This document shows positions 30,129-38,078 of a stretch of 43,099 nucleotides of DNA, piece after piece. The DNA lies in the IMG/VR virus record IMGVR_UViG_3300021247_000816, positions 1 to 43,099 of that record; one strand, 5' to 3'. Position 1 is the stretch's first letter, and every line of letters starts with the position of its first letter. Source of the DNA: a virus. Below the pieces are notes generated by a model. The model was given only the letters and a program-made list of their open reading frames with translations. It had not been told where the DNA came from and ran no database searches. The position numbers and the translations under genes are program-made.

Positions 30129-30614
30129 ATGGTCAATTTCATTACAGATATGATACTTATAGAAAAAAGACACTTGATAAGTGTTTTTGGAGGTATCGGA
30201 ACGCCAAATAATGTTTTGATTAGCTCTTATGCAATGCCTACTCGGATGAAATTTGTTTGGCGTGGGTGCACTTGGAATTATTCTGTTAAGAATAGTGTGA
30301 ATGGTGAGCTATCTGATAATAATGTTGTTTTTGGCTTTGTGAAGCCTTATTTGGCTTTGAAAAAATGGCAAATTGATAATGAGCAAAAAGAGTTTGTTGC
30401 TTTTGTTCAGCTTAGAAATGGAGTGTCATATATAATAGGAAGTAATAATGTAGGTCTTACTATTTCTATGAAAAATGAATTGAATGTTAGTAATAGCTTA
30501 TTCATTTTTTTGAAAGGCTTGATAGATGTTGAGCCACTTCAATCAACTTATCATATTAATGATTTTTTTGTAGGAAGAGATTTTGGAGATGATTTTAACA
30601 TAGACTTTGGATAA
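30129..30614 (+). CDS. virion-associated hypothetical protein, paralogue 2
   Basis: A 161-aa protein starting 1 nt after paralogue 1. The matching blocks are KFVWRGCTWN, LKKWQIDNEQKEFVAF, YIIGSNNVGLTISM and FFVGRDFGDDFN. It lacks the first 25 residues of paralogue 1. Shared fold and tandem placement suggest two subunits of one structure. Confidence 0.6.
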   Translation: MVNFITDMILIEKRHLISVFGGIGTPNNVLISSYAMPTRMKFVWRGCTWNYSVKNSVNGELSDNNVVFGFVKPYLALKKWQIDNEQKEFVAFVQLRNGVSYIIGSNNVGLTISMKNELNVSNSLFIFLKGLIDVEPLQSTYHINDFFVGRDFGDDFNIDFG

Positions 30615-30615
30615 T

Positions 30616-30984
30616 ATGGCTGTTAATTCGACAACAATCAAAAATTCGATAAATACGAATTTAGCTACAAATAATGCTGGATTAATTGTGGCAACTATCA
30701 TGCGAGCTACATTAATAGTTGTAGTTGATTGGATTGCTGGTATTTTAAATTCAGTGCCAACCTCTCAGAATATACCTGTAAGTGGAATAGTTACAGAATC
30801 ATTGGTAACACATACGCTTGATTCAGTTAAACTGAGTGTTGAGTTTTATATTAATAATAGGTTAGTTAATAATATTGATTGGGAGCCAGTAAGCACAACA
30901 CAAATAAGGGTGTATTTGTCTTACAGCGATACACCGATAGAAGATACATTTAGTGGGGATATTTTTATCATCAAACGAGTATAA
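30616..30984 (+). CDS. hypothetical protein of the fibre region
   Basis: A 122-aa protein. Residues about 15-48 are moderately hydrophobic (NNAGLIVATIMRATLIVVVDWIAGIL) and the C-terminal half is beta-rich (LSVEFYINNRLVNNIDWEPVSTTQIRVYLSYSDTP). I prefer the ATG at 30616, 1 nt after the upstream stop, over a TTG at 30607. No family is recognised; by operon position it is a virion or fibre accessory protein. Confidence 0.55.
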   Translation: MAVNSTTIKNSINTNLATNNAGLIVATIMRATLIVVVDWIAGILNSVPTSQNIPVSGIVTESLVTHTLDSVKLSVEFYINNRLVNNIDWEPVSTTQIRVYLSYSDTPIEDTFSGDIFIIKRV

Positions 30985-30985
30985 A

Positions 30986-31546
30986 ATGAAAAAACTACTT
31001 TTGCTTTTATTGATTACTTTTAATGTATTTGCTCAACCGAAACGAAAGGTCTTGTTTGATGCTGATACAACTACACGCCCAGATGCTGGTTTTTATGGAG
31101 TTGGTATAAGAGATTCTCAGCCGTATTTGGTTCGCTCAAGTGGTGATAATTTAATGTTTGATGTTTATCCGACAAAGGTTGCTGGTTGGCAATTTAATAA
31201 TTCTGGTATTGTTCCTACATCAGTAAGGGTATTTACTGTTAATAAAGATAGTCTAACTATTGATTTGCCTGATGCGAGTGATACATTGAATCGCAATTTG
31301 GCTTATACTGCCATTTATTTGGGTTATAGCCAAAACAATGATTTTAGCTTTGCGGATAATACATATTTGCTTTCGTTTTCGGATACAATTTTTGTTTATA
31401 ATCCGGTGAATGGTATTACCTATTGGACTCAAAGTTTTTATAATACTCATACTTATTCATTTTTCAAGGTTAAGCCTTTCGATGCTTTTTGTCTTTATGT
31501 TGACAAAAAACGTTGGTGGTTGTCTGCTCAAAACTTCAAATACTAA
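30986..31546 (+). CDS. secreted or fibre-associated hypothetical protein
   Basis: A 186-aa protein with an N-terminal signal peptide (MKKLLLLLLITFNVFAQ). The mature part is beta-rich and aromatic, with GFYGVGIRDSQPYLVRS and a C-terminal DAFCLYVDKKRWWLSAQN. It is one of three consecutive short genes with near-identical signal peptides. The ATG starts 1 nt after the previous stop. Adhesion or fibre-capping is possible, but nothing proves it. Confidence 0.6.
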   Translation: MKKLLLLLLITFNVFAQPKRKVLFDADTTTRPDAGFYGVGIRDSQPYLVRSSGDNLMFDVYPTKVAGWQFNNSGIVPTSVRVFTVNKDSLTIDLPDASDTLNRNLAYTAIYLGYSQNNDFSFADNTYLLSFSDTIFVYNPVNGITYWTQSFYNTHTYSFFKVKPFDAFCLYVDKKRWWLSAQNFKY

Positions 31547-31550
31547 TTTT

Positions 31551-31898
31551 ATGAAAAAGCTATTTTCAATTTTTGCCATCTTTTTTCTTTTTGCTTTTAC
31601 GATTCCGACCAGAACGGTATCTACGACGAGTACTACTATTGCCAGTGGGGATGATGGCTATGTGATTATTCATACTGGAGCTAATGCAACTTATACTCTC
31701 GGCACTGTATCGAGCGGTTTTACTTGCAATATTGTCAATCATGGCACTGGGAATATTACATTTTCAGGTAACATCCGTACAGCAAATGCCCAAAATATTA
31801 CAGTACTGACTTATTATTCATCTGAAATTAACCCTGGAGTGGTAGGCAATAGCATTAGATTGCTTTATGATGGCTCTGTGTGGCGTTCAATAAATTAA
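31551..31898 (+). CDS. small secreted beta-rich protein
   Basis: A 115-aa protein with a signal peptide (MKKLFSIFAIFFLFAFTIP) and a Thr/Ser-rich mature part. The end, GNSIRLLYDGSVWRSIN, resembles the last strands of phage fibre tips ('L.YDG..W..'). I infer a short fibre-tip-like or adhesin module. The true start is this ATG after the upstream TAA, not the longer in-frame extension. Confidence 0.6.
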   Translation: MKKLFSIFAIFFLFAFTIPTRTVSTTSTTIASGDDGYVIIHTGANATYTLGTVSSGFTCNIVNHGTGNITFSGNIRTANAQNITVLTYYSSEINPGVVGNSIRLLYDGSVWRSIN

Positions 31899-31906
31899 AC
31901 TGAATT

Positions 31907-32272
31907 ATGAAAAAGCTTTTCTTCTTGCTACTAATCTGTTATGGTAGCTGTTATGCACAAAAAGATACAACTATCATTAAAAGAAAGGTTGTGAAGTTTG
32001 GTAACAAATTTTTCATCGAGCAGACAAGTACATCAGTAAGTTATCAAGAATTCAACATTAGTTTGATTGAAGATATTGATAAAAAAGATGATGATGAAAA
32101 AACTATTCAGTCAGAAATTGATAGAAAGAGTGCTGAGTTGGTTGAAAAAAAGAGTGAAAATAAAGAGTTTCAAAAACATTTGAAGGATGCTATCAAACAA
32201 GGATATGTGCCTGCTATAAGCAACTCAAGAGAGCAGGAAATATATCAAAAAACTCTGAAAAAAATAAAGTAA
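31907..32272 (+). CDS. small secreted coiled-coil protein
   Basis: A 121-aa protein with a signal peptide (MKKLFFLLLICYGSCYAQ; the cysteines could also mark a lipoprotein). The mature part is charged, with a predicted coiled coil (about residues 55-100, DIDKKDDDEKTIQSEIDRKSAELVEKK shortened here to its key heptads). It closes the fibre operon and is followed by a very strong terminator. A spanin or fibre-chaperone role are both conceivable. Confidence 0.55.
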   Translation: MKKLFFLLLICYGSCYAQKDTTIIKRKVVKFGNKFFIEQTSTSVSYQEFNISLIEDIDKKDDDEKTIQSEIDRKSAELVEKKSENKEFQKHLKDAIKQGYVPAISNSREQEIYQKTLKKIK

Positions 32273-32283
32273 CATTCAGTCCT

Positions 32284-32322
32284 AAAACGGCTAACTATCA
32301 GATAGTTAGCCGTTTTTTTTTT
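32284..32322 (+). terminator. strong intrinsic terminator
   Basis: AACGGCTAACTATC pairs perfectly with GATAGTTAGCCGTT and is followed by ten Ts. It ends the fibre operon, and the T-run merges into TGTCCTGTT copy 5. Confidence 0.92.
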
Positions 32323-32330
32323 GTCCTGTT
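32322..32330 (+). promoter_or_regulatory. TGTCCTGTT element, copy 5
   Basis: An exact copy at the end of a terminator T-run and 57 nt upstream of the head protease start. An AT-rich TATAATATATAAT follows at once. In the leader, TTTAGATT pairs with AATCTAAA around 32348-32380, close to the start codon. Confidence 0.6.
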
Positions 32331-32387
32331 GTATAATATATAATGAATTTAGATTTCGGAAAATTCAAATAATCTAAATTCCAAAAA

Positions 32388-33272
32388 GTGATAGAATCTC
32401 TGATTTCCGAAAAATGGGCGTTGCATGAGCATATACATAATACTCAAGCAGCCTTAATTCTACGCCGATTATCACAAGGATTATCAATACCAGATTATAC
32501 GGCTGAACGTGAAAAATTTGTTCCTCATTTTATCAGTACTGATGGTATAGAAAAAGATGCTTGGCATCAAGACCCTAACGGCAATCATCTGAATTGGGAT
32601 ATTGCAGCAAGTAAAAGTGGCAACGTCGCCATTATTCCTATTATCGGGACTATGACTCGTTATGGTGGTCTTTGTTCTTATGGAACTGAGGACATTGCAG
32701 GATGGATAATTGAAGCGAACCAAGCAAGTTATGTATCAGCAATTGTACTTGAAATCAATAGTGGTGGTGGTCAGGTTGATGGTACGGAGTTGCTTGGTTC
32801 TGTTGTGAAACAATCGAAAAAACCTGTGGTAGCTTATGTAGCAGGAATGGCAGCCAGTGCTGCTTATTGGGTTGCAAGTCAATGCAGTGAAATTGTGATG
32901 GAATCTGATGTTACGAGTGAAGTTGGCAGCATTGGTGTATTGGCAATGCACGTAGATATGTCAGGATTCTACGAAAAAGAAGGCTACAAAATTAAAATCC
33001 TTCGCTCTGAAGGTAGTCAAGATAAGGCATTGTTCAACGGTGTCGAATCTCTCACGCCAGAACTTGAGGCGGCTGTTAGAAGTGAGTTGACTGTTATTCG
33101 TGAACGTTTTGTGGCAACAGTCAAGTCTGGTCGTCAAAGCATTGCTTCTGATGTTTTTTCAGGAAAAATGTACACAGGAAAAGAAGCTATCAAAAAAGGT
33201 ATGGCAGACAGAATCGGCTTTTTGGGCGATGCTGTTTATCGTGCTGATTTGTTGGCTCGAAAATCAGCTTAA
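32388..33272 (+). CDS. S49-family head maturation protease
   Basis: A 294-aa ClpP/SppA-fold serine protease. Conserved blocks are EINSGGGQVDG (about residues 122-132), PVVAYVAGMAASAAYWVASQC (the AASA motif with the likely nucleophile Ser) and VTSEVGSIGV with the family Ser/Gly segment. SDVFSGKMYTGKEAIKKGMADRIG is the characteristic C-terminal stretch. In phages this type trims scaffold and capsid proteins during head maturation, and the next two genes are scaffold-like and capsid. The start is a GTG; the only upstream ATG in the leader ends after ten codons. Confidence 0.88.
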   Translation: MIESLISEKWALHEHIHNTQAALILRRLSQGLSIPDYTAEREKFVPHFISTDGIEKDAWHQDPNGNHLNWDIAASKSGNVAIIPIIGTMTRYGGLCSYGTEDIAGWIIEANQASYVSAIVLEINSGGGQVDGTELLGSVVKQSKKPVVAYVAGMAASAAYWVASQCSEIVMESDVTSEVGSIGVLAMHVDMSGFYEKEGYKIKILRSEGSQDKALFNGVESLTPELEAAVRSELTVIRERFVATVKSGRQSIASDVFSGKMYTGKEAIKKGMADRIGFLGDAVYRADLLARKSA

Positions 33273-33302
33273 TTATTTTTTTTCACTATAATTTTTGTAC
33301 AA

Positions 33303-33776
33303 ATGAAATTCAATTTTAAACCTCTTAGCTCTTTTTTTAAATCGACTTCAACCGAAGAAGATAAGGAAGAGAAGAATGAATCAAATGACCAAGGTGGAAA
33401 CCAAGGTGATAATAAAGATGATGCAGGTACTGACCAAGGTAACGACCAAGTTGATGACCAAGAAGAAGTTGGTGGCGACCAAGAAGAAAATGCTGGTAAC
33501 TCTGGTAAAGAATCTAATATTAGCATTACTCAAGCTGAGTATAAAGGTTTTGTTGCTGCACAAGTTGAGCTTCAAAAATTTGGCAAAAATGCTGAAGATA
33601 GAAATAACTTCTTAAAAGATGCTTCACAGCTACAAGAATGGTATGCCGCAGCGGCTAGGGTTGGTGCCACTTCAAACAGTGATGCAAATGCAGCTGAAAA
33701 AAGTAAAAAGTTAAGCAAGGTTACCTCAGAAGCAAAAGCTGCTTATGAGAAATCTGCATCGGCAAAGAAAAAATAA
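33303..33776 (+). CDS. putative capsid scaffolding protein
   Basis: A 157-aa protein with a low-complexity acidic region rich in Asp, Glu, Gln, Gly and Asn (residues about 17-75), then a helical, Ala- and Lys-rich C-terminus ending in KKK. No transmembrane or catalytic motif. A disordered acidic part plus a basic helical end, located between protease and capsid genes, is the usual profile of a scaffold that the protease later degrades. Confidence 0.7.
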   Translation: MKFNFKPLSSFFKSTSTEEDKEEKNESNDQGGNQGDNKDDAGTDQGNDQVDDQEEVGGDQEENAGNSGKESNISITQAEYKGFVAAQVELQKFGKNAEDRNNFLKDASQLQEWYAAAARVGATSNSDANAAEKSKKLSKVTSEAKAAYEKSASAKKK

Positions 33777-33836
33777 GAGCCGATAACTAAGACCTTATTT
33801 TAATTTTCAAATTTTTTAAACTCTTAATATACAAAA

Positions 33837-34835
33837 ATGGATAGCTTAGATTTAACAGGTGTTGCTGAAGAGTTACTCGACTATGCTCGTGATAACAAGG
33901 ACCACATTTTTACAGGTATCTATACGCCTGGTGTAACTGATGCAGATACTGCAAACAGCATATATTCGATGGATGAGTACTCCAATGAAATGGATACGCC
34001 CGACGAAGTAGTATTTACGGAAATATACGCAAATGCTTCATTAAAGCCAGGAGGTATTCGTGATGCTAATGGAAAGGTATTCCGACCAAAAGCTGATGCT
34101 GTAAGCATGGCAACTCGCAAGGGAAAAGTTCGTGATATTCAGCAAGATTTCATTTTCACAAGAGAAATGATTATTGCTTTGAAGCGTAGCTATTTTGCCC
34201 AGTGCAAAAGAATGAAAATTAATCCTGATGAATTGCCGTTTTCGCAATACATCATGGCAGAGTTAGAGAAAAAAGCGGCCTCAGAATTACGTATTGCCAA
34301 TTTCAAAGCAGTGCATAATACTGCTACTAATGCTCAGTCATTCCTTGATATGTTTGATGGTATTTTAAAGCAAATTGCTCTTGATATTGTATCAGGTGAT
34401 TTGCCTGAAGAAAATATTGTTGAGCAGGCAGCTTTATCTGTAACTAATACAGTTGCATCAATGGAGGCTATTGTTGATATTATTCCAACAGAAATGTTAG
34501 GTAATATGGTGTGCTTGGTTTCTCGAAAAGTAAAAGGATTCTATGAAAAAGACTATCGTGCAAGATGGGGTACTTTGAATTGGAATACTGGATTGAAAAA
34601 ACCTGAAATTGAAGGTACATCAATACCATTTTTGGTTGAGCCTGGCATGGATGGTTATGACAAACCTATTTTTGTACCTCGTATGAATATCACTCGTTTG
34701 TATGATTCTACTGGTAAGGCTGGCTTGGAGATTGACTATGATAAGCGTGAGCGTGACATTGCAATCGTAATGGATGGTCAAGCGGGTATTGGTTATGGCG
34801 TGGCTCGTAGAAACTTTACCATGGTTACGCCTTAA
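33837..34835 (+). CDS. major capsid protein
   Basis: A 332-aa protein directly after protease and scaffold, matching the size of HK97-fold capsid subunits. Segments expected of the fold are a long N-terminal helix region, an extended loop with GGIRDANGKVFRPKADAVSMATRKGKVRDIQQDF, the spine-like helix LPFSQYIMAELEKKAASELRIANF, and a C-terminal beta region (KPIFVPRMNITRLYDS). I rely on gene order and length as much as on sequence. A hairpin follows 21 nt after the stop. Confidence 0.85.
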   Translation: MDSLDLTGVAEELLDYARDNKDHIFTGIYTPGVTDADTANSIYSMDEYSNEMDTPDEVVFTEIYANASLKPGGIRDANGKVFRPKADAVSMATRKGKVRDIQQDFIFTREMIIALKRSYFAQCKRMKINPDELPFSQYIMAELEKKAASELRIANFKAVHNTATNAQSFLDMFDGILKQIALDIVSGDLPEENIVEQAALSVTNTVASMEAIVDIIPTEMLGNMVCLVSRKVKGFYEKDYRARWGTLNWNTGLKKPEIEGTSIPFLVEPGMDGYDKPIFVPRMNITRLYDSTGKAGLEIDYDKRERDIAIVMDGQAGIGYGVARRNFTMVTP

Positions 34836-34856
34836 TAATAACCTAATTATTGATTT

Positions 34857-34881
34857 AGCAATCTCCATTGAGGAGATTGCT
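34857..34881 (+). terminator. hairpin after major capsid gene
   Basis: AGCAATCTCC pairs with GGAGATTGCT around a 5-nt loop. The T-tract comes only after 8 nt, so it may be a partial terminator or mRNA-stabilising hairpin that keeps capsid message more abundant. Confidence 0.65.
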
Positions 34882-34919
34882 CTTCTAAAATTTTTCTCAC
34901 AAAATAAATTCTTAAATAT

Positions 34920-35471
34920 ATGTCAGTTATAGCACTTGCAACAATAGATGCACAAAACTTTCAGATAGGTAATCCTGGGGGTGTACGGAATGTATATGCG
35001 ATTCTCTCTCGTCAGATTACTGGAGTCTGGCCAAATGAAACTGTGATTGATGGAGAAGGCTTAGTAACAGCTTTGCCTACATTGGTAACTGGGGCAAAAT
35101 GGTCGCAATATTTATTTCCAGATGGAACTGCTGAGTTTTCATTTGATGGTGGTGGAGACCCTTCTTATCAGAGTTATAAGCACATGATTGAGTTAGCCTT
35201 GGCAGGCTCAAATACTGCTGTTAGAAAAGAAGTTAGAAAATTTCTTAATGCTGGTGGTGTTTTCTTGATTGAAGATAAGTCGGGCAATTTTGTAGTATTG
35301 GGTAATTCAGATGACCCTATATATTTGAAACCTTCATTCAAATCGGGAAAGAAAGGGAACGACAAGCGTGGTTATACGTTAAAGGGCGAGGTAGATGGGA
35401 TGATGTGGGAGCAGGTATTTTTGACTCCTTCGTTGATTGCTACACTTGAATTTAATGCCCTACCCAGTTGA
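34920..35471 (+). CDS. major tail tube-like protein
   Basis: A 183-aa protein of mixed beta content. It contains SFDGGGDPSYQSYKHMIELALAG in the middle and SGKKGNDKRGYTLKGEVDGMMWE near the C-terminus. The latter is a typical segment of Bacteroidota phage tail tube proteins. Its position after the capsid gene, away from the other tail genes, is unusual for siphoviruses but suits a highly expressed structural protein. A small hairpin (CCTGAC/GTCAGG, 35473-35488) follows. Confidence 0.65.
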   Translation: MSVIALATIDAQNFQIGNPGGVRNVYAILSRQITGVWPNETVIDGEGLVTALPTLVTGAKWSQYLFPDGTAEFSFDGGGDPSYQSYKHMIELALAGSNTAVRKEVRKFLNAGGVFLIEDKSGNFVVLGNSDDPIYLKPSFKSGKKGNDKRGYTLKGEVDGMMWEQVFLTPSLIATLEFNALPS

Positions 35472-35530
35472 ACCTGACATAAGTCAGGATTTCGATGATG
35501 ATTTTTCTAATTAATTAATAAATTTCAAAA

Positions 35531-35758
35531 ATGGAAAAAACTTATAAAGTCGTTAATGTTCCAAAAGAACCTACACGACATCATTTAGGCAACTTTGGCT
35601 TAGTTCAAATAAAAGAAGATTTGCCACAAGAAATATGCGAAGCTGGTTTTTCGGCTGGATTACCATATTTTGAAGAAGTAAAGCCAAAAGTTGAAGTAAA
35701 AACTGAACAGGTTGTGCAAAAACCTGAAGCTATTGAAGTAAAACCTGATAAGAAATAA
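35531..35758 (+). CDS. small hypothetical structural-region protein
   Basis: A 75-aa protein. The first 45 residues look folded (TYKVVNVPKEPTRHHLGNFG) and the last 30 are a Lys/Glu/Val/Pro tail (VKPKVEVKTEQVVQKPEAIE). The tail resembles the low-complexity segment of the next gene. It could be a head or tail accessory protein. Confidence 0.6.
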   Translation: MEKTYKVVNVPKEPTRHHLGNFGLVQIKEDLPQEICEAGFSAGLPYFEEVKPKVEVKTEQVVQKPEAIEVKPDKK

Positions 35759-35809
35759 AAATCTTTTAGATTTTGCTTATATTTTTTAACTTTTTAAACT
35801 TTGATTTCA

Positions 35810-36067
35810 ATGTCAAAAGATAATAAAAATACGAAAAAAATTACTCAACCGCCGATTGAAGAGCTACCAGTTGAGCAACCACCGATTGAAGAGCTACCAG
35901 TTGAGCAACCGCCTATTGAAGAGCTACCAGTTGAGCAAACACCGATTGAAGAACCAGAGTTGTCAAAGTCTGAACGTGTCAAGATAGCTGCTCAAAAATA
36001 TTTAGATTCAATTCAAAAAGCAGCTGATGACAGAACACCAAAAGTTGAAGAAGAAGAAGCTGAATAA
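35810..36067 (+). CDS. small protein with PPIEELPVEQ decapeptide repeats
   Basis: An 85-aa protein with three complete decapeptides PPIEELPVEQ and a partial fourth (TPIEEPELSK), encoded by 30-bp direct repeats. The acidic N-terminal tail resembles proline-rich linkers. The C-terminal part is charged and helical (SERVKIAAQKYLDSIQKAADD). I chose the ATG at 35810 over an upstream TTG. Function unknown; the repeat can expand or contract. Confidence 0.6.
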   Translation: MSKDNKNTKKITQPPIEELPVEQPPIEELPVEQPPIEELPVEQTPIEEPELSKSERVKIAAQKYLDSIQKAADDRTPKVEEEEAE

Positions 36068-36088
36068 GATTGAGTAGATATAAATATC

Positions 36089-36118
36089 AAAAGCCTTTGT
36101 CAAGTGCAAAGGCTTTTT
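36089..36118 (+). terminator. intrinsic terminator
   Basis: AAAAGCCTTTG pairs with CAAAGGCTTTT around a 7-nt loop and ends in Ts. It closes the capsid block; the structured RNA begins 13 nt later. Confidence 0.88.
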
Positions 36119-36130
36119 GTATATTTGAAA

Positions 36131-36232
36131 TGCGAAACACTTATTGATATATTACCATAGCCATCGGAATGACATTCCGAGTGGCATGGGTTGGAAGTAC
36201 CCAAATGGCTTTGGTAACAAAGGTGTTTCGCA
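36131..36232 (+). ncRNA. structured RNA candidate with two alternative folds
   Basis: The ends pair perfectly over 10 bp (TGCGAAACAC with GTGTTTCGCA). Fold 1 adds a 13-position helix (TTACCATAGCCAT with ATGGCTTTGGTAA, one T-T mismatch) that encloses two hairpins, CGGAAT-GAC-ATTCCG and TGGGT/ACCCA. Fold 2 instead extends the first hairpin (GCCA with TGGC) and makes CTTTG-GTAA-CAAAG with a GNRA loop. The two folds share bases and exclude each other, as in riboswitches. It lies 21 nt upstream of the next start codon. No known RNA family is recognised. Confidence 0.65.
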
Positions 36233-36253
36233 AGTGACCATCTCGGATTTATT

Positions 36254-36538
36254 ATGTCTTCAGCCTCAATTCCTCCTTTGCCGTTTTTCCTTTCAAAAGT
36301 TATTCATTTGAATAATCTTATAGCAGGTATATCGGCATATTTAGAGTTACTTCAAAATGAGCTTCAAGAAGTTGAGATATATGAGAATCCGATGTTGTAT
36401 GTTGAAAGAATTGATTACTACGAAAAAATTGCTTCATTTTTACAAATATTGACAAATGAGCGAGAGCGAAATCAAAAGCCAGCGAATGAAAGCGACAGCG
36501 TTGCTGGAGCTGATGAAAATGGAGAAAAGAACAGGTAA
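36254..36538 (+). CDS. hypothetical protein downstream of the structured RNA
   Basis: A 94-aa helical protein (FLSKVIHLNNLIAGISAYLELLQNEL) with a charged C-terminus. It overlaps the next gene by up to 83 nt in a different frame. Unrecognised. If the structured RNA upstream is a regulator, this gene and its partner would be its first targets. Confidence 0.6.
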   Translation: MSSASIPPLPFFLSKVIHLNNLIAGISAYLELLQNELQEVEIYENPMLYVERIDYYEKIASFLQILTNERERNQKPANESDSVAGADENGEKNR

Positions 36539-37094
36539 GTACTCCATTGGGCAACTTGCTGAACAGGAAGCCATCGTGCTATCTTTTCGGAACTACACAA
36601 ATGAAGCTCCAAAAAATCTACCAAGTAAGCCTACAATTGAACCCCAAGTTATAGAAAAGAAACCAGTAGTTGAACTCAATGCAGATGTTCAATTATTAGT
36701 TAATGCCATCAAAGCTGAGATGGATGCTATCGACGATGAAAAAAGTCGTTTGGCAAATAAAATGGCTGACATTGCTGACAATATTAATTGTGCTGATATT
36801 GTAGCTCAAATTAAAGCTTTACGAGGAAAGTGGGTTCAAAAAAACGATTTGTTTTGGTATGTCAAAACTCATGGTGAAATGCCTGAAGTACAGAGTATTG
36901 AACGTCCAATTAATCTTCCAAATGATAAGTTTGAATTGAATAAGATGTTACTTAATACAAGGTCTAATTTATCGAAGTATCGTTCTCGATTACGGGATGC
37001 AAAAACAGAAGTAAATAAGCAACATTACCAAAAACAAATCAGAATTTCAGAAAATCTTATCAGTGAAATTGACTTAAAAATGACTGTTGTATGA
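36456..37094 (+). CDS. coiled-coil hypothetical protein
   Basis: A 212-aa protein with helices likely to form coiled coils (about residues 80-125 and 165-205) and a Pro/Lys-rich linker (about 53-72). The N-terminal 28 codons overlap the previous gene. A second in-frame ATG at 36486 would shorten this overlap to 53 nt. Segment ALRGKWVQKNDLFWYVKTHGEMP may form a small folded part. It overlaps the next gene by ATGA. No family recognised. Confidence 0.6.
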   Translation: MSESEIKSQRMKATALLELMKMEKRTGKYSIGQLAEQEAIVLSFRNYTNEAPKNLPSKPTIEPQVIEKKPVVELNADVQLLVNAIKAEMDAIDDEKSRLANKMADIADNINCADIVAQIKALRGKWVQKNDLFWYVKTHGEMPEVQSIERPINLPNDKFELNKMLLNTRSNLSKYRSRLRDAKTEVNKQHYQKQIRISENLISEIDLKMTVV

Positions 37095-37456
37095 AAACAA
37101 ATGTTTTGCCAAAAACTCCAAATATGTTTGATTATTTCAAGGCTAAAGGAATTATTCTTGAGCATAACGAAATACAACATTGGATTGATAAGAAAATTGT
37201 AAAAGGCTCACGAAGGGTATTTTTTATAAATACATTTACTGAAGATGCTGAGTGCTTAATAACTGCGAAAGGCATGCTTGGTGTGCAGCACTACTATGCT
37301 AAGTTAGAATTGAAAAATGTTAGTTTTTTTTATATTGATATTCCAATCGGGCAATATAGATGTATTACGAAGTACCAAATAATCGTGCAAAAAGATAATA
37401 AAGCTATTTGGACAGGAATTGTAAAGCCAAGTGGCGAGTTTGAAAAATTAATTTAA
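37091..37456 (+). CDS. hypothetical protein
   Basis: A 121-aa protein beginning MKTNVLPKTPNMFDYFKAKGI, followed by a beta-rich middle (YYAKLELKNVSFFYIDIPIGQYRCITKYQIIVQ). It is coupled by ATGA to the previous gene and lies 4 nt upstream of the ParB-like gene. No motif is recognised; belonging to the modification block is inferred from position. Confidence 0.6.
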   Translation: MKTNVLPKTPNMFDYFKAKGIILEHNEIQHWIDKKIVKGSRRVFFINTFTEDAECLITAKGMLGVQHYYAKLELKNVSFFYIDIPIGQYRCITKYQIIVQKDNKAIWTGIVKPSGEFEKLI

Positions 37457-37460
37457 AATT

Positions 37461-38078
37461 ATGACAGAGCTATTTATAACCGAAAAAGTAAAGATTTCTG
37501 ATTTGATTCCGAATGAAATCAATCCTCGTAAAATTAAAGAGATTGAAAAACGTAAGCTGTGGGAACGCCTTCAAAAGTTTGGGATGATTGGCATACCAGT
37601 ACGTGATGCTAATGGCTCATTACTCAGCGGCCACCAGCGATGCCAAGTTTATTTGTCGTATGGACTTGGAGATAAAGAAATTGATGTTCGTACTGCTACC
37701 AGAAAGCTAACTGATGATGAGATTAGAGAAATAATGCTAATCGAAAATACTCATGCTGGAGAATTCGACATTGAAAAATTATTCGCTGAATTTGATGATT
37801 ACGTTAATTTAGATGATTTTGGGATTTCTTTTGATGAAATAACAAAAGAAATGGCTGAAGAGCATACAAAAGTTGATGAACCTCAATACCCGATTGTGCC
37901 AAAATATAGCGAGAAGTATTCTGCTGTTGTGATTGTAATCGAAAACTCGATTGATGAAAACTTTGTGCGTGAAGTACTTGGCTTACAAATCGCAAAGGAC
38001 TATAAGACCGAAAACGTTGGTGATTCTTATGTTCTTAACGCTAAACAATTTATAGAAAAATGGCAACAGAGAGCATAA
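37461..38078 (+). CDS. ParB/Srx-fold protein
   Basis: A 205-aa protein with an N-terminal ParB-like domain: the INPRKI strand-turn at about residues 20-25, IPVRDANGSLLSGHQRCQVYL (GHQR at 57-60), and a helical region to about 130. The C-terminal part (about 140-205) is unassigned. ParB folds can bind CTP and cut or bind nucleic acids. In phages they often sit beside DNA-modifying enzymes, and here the gene overlaps the glycosyltransferase gene by 19 nt. There is no HTH half or ParA partner, so plasmid-type partitioning is unlikely. Confidence 0.78.
   Translation: MTELFITEKVKISDLIPNEINPRKIKEIEKRKLWERLQKFGMIGIPVRDANGSLLSGHQRCQVYLSYGLGDKEIDVRTATRKLTDDEIREIMLIENTHAGEFDIEKLFAEFDDYVNLDDFGISFDEITKEMAEEHTKVDEPQYPIVPKYSEKYSAVVIVIENSIDENFVREVLGLQIAKDYKTENVGDSYVLNAKQFIEKWQQRA

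Noticed and set aside
33100-33291. Small frames inside the protease and scaffold genes
   Set aside because: They are out-of-frame shadows of supported genes, without spacing or overlap typical of coupled genes.
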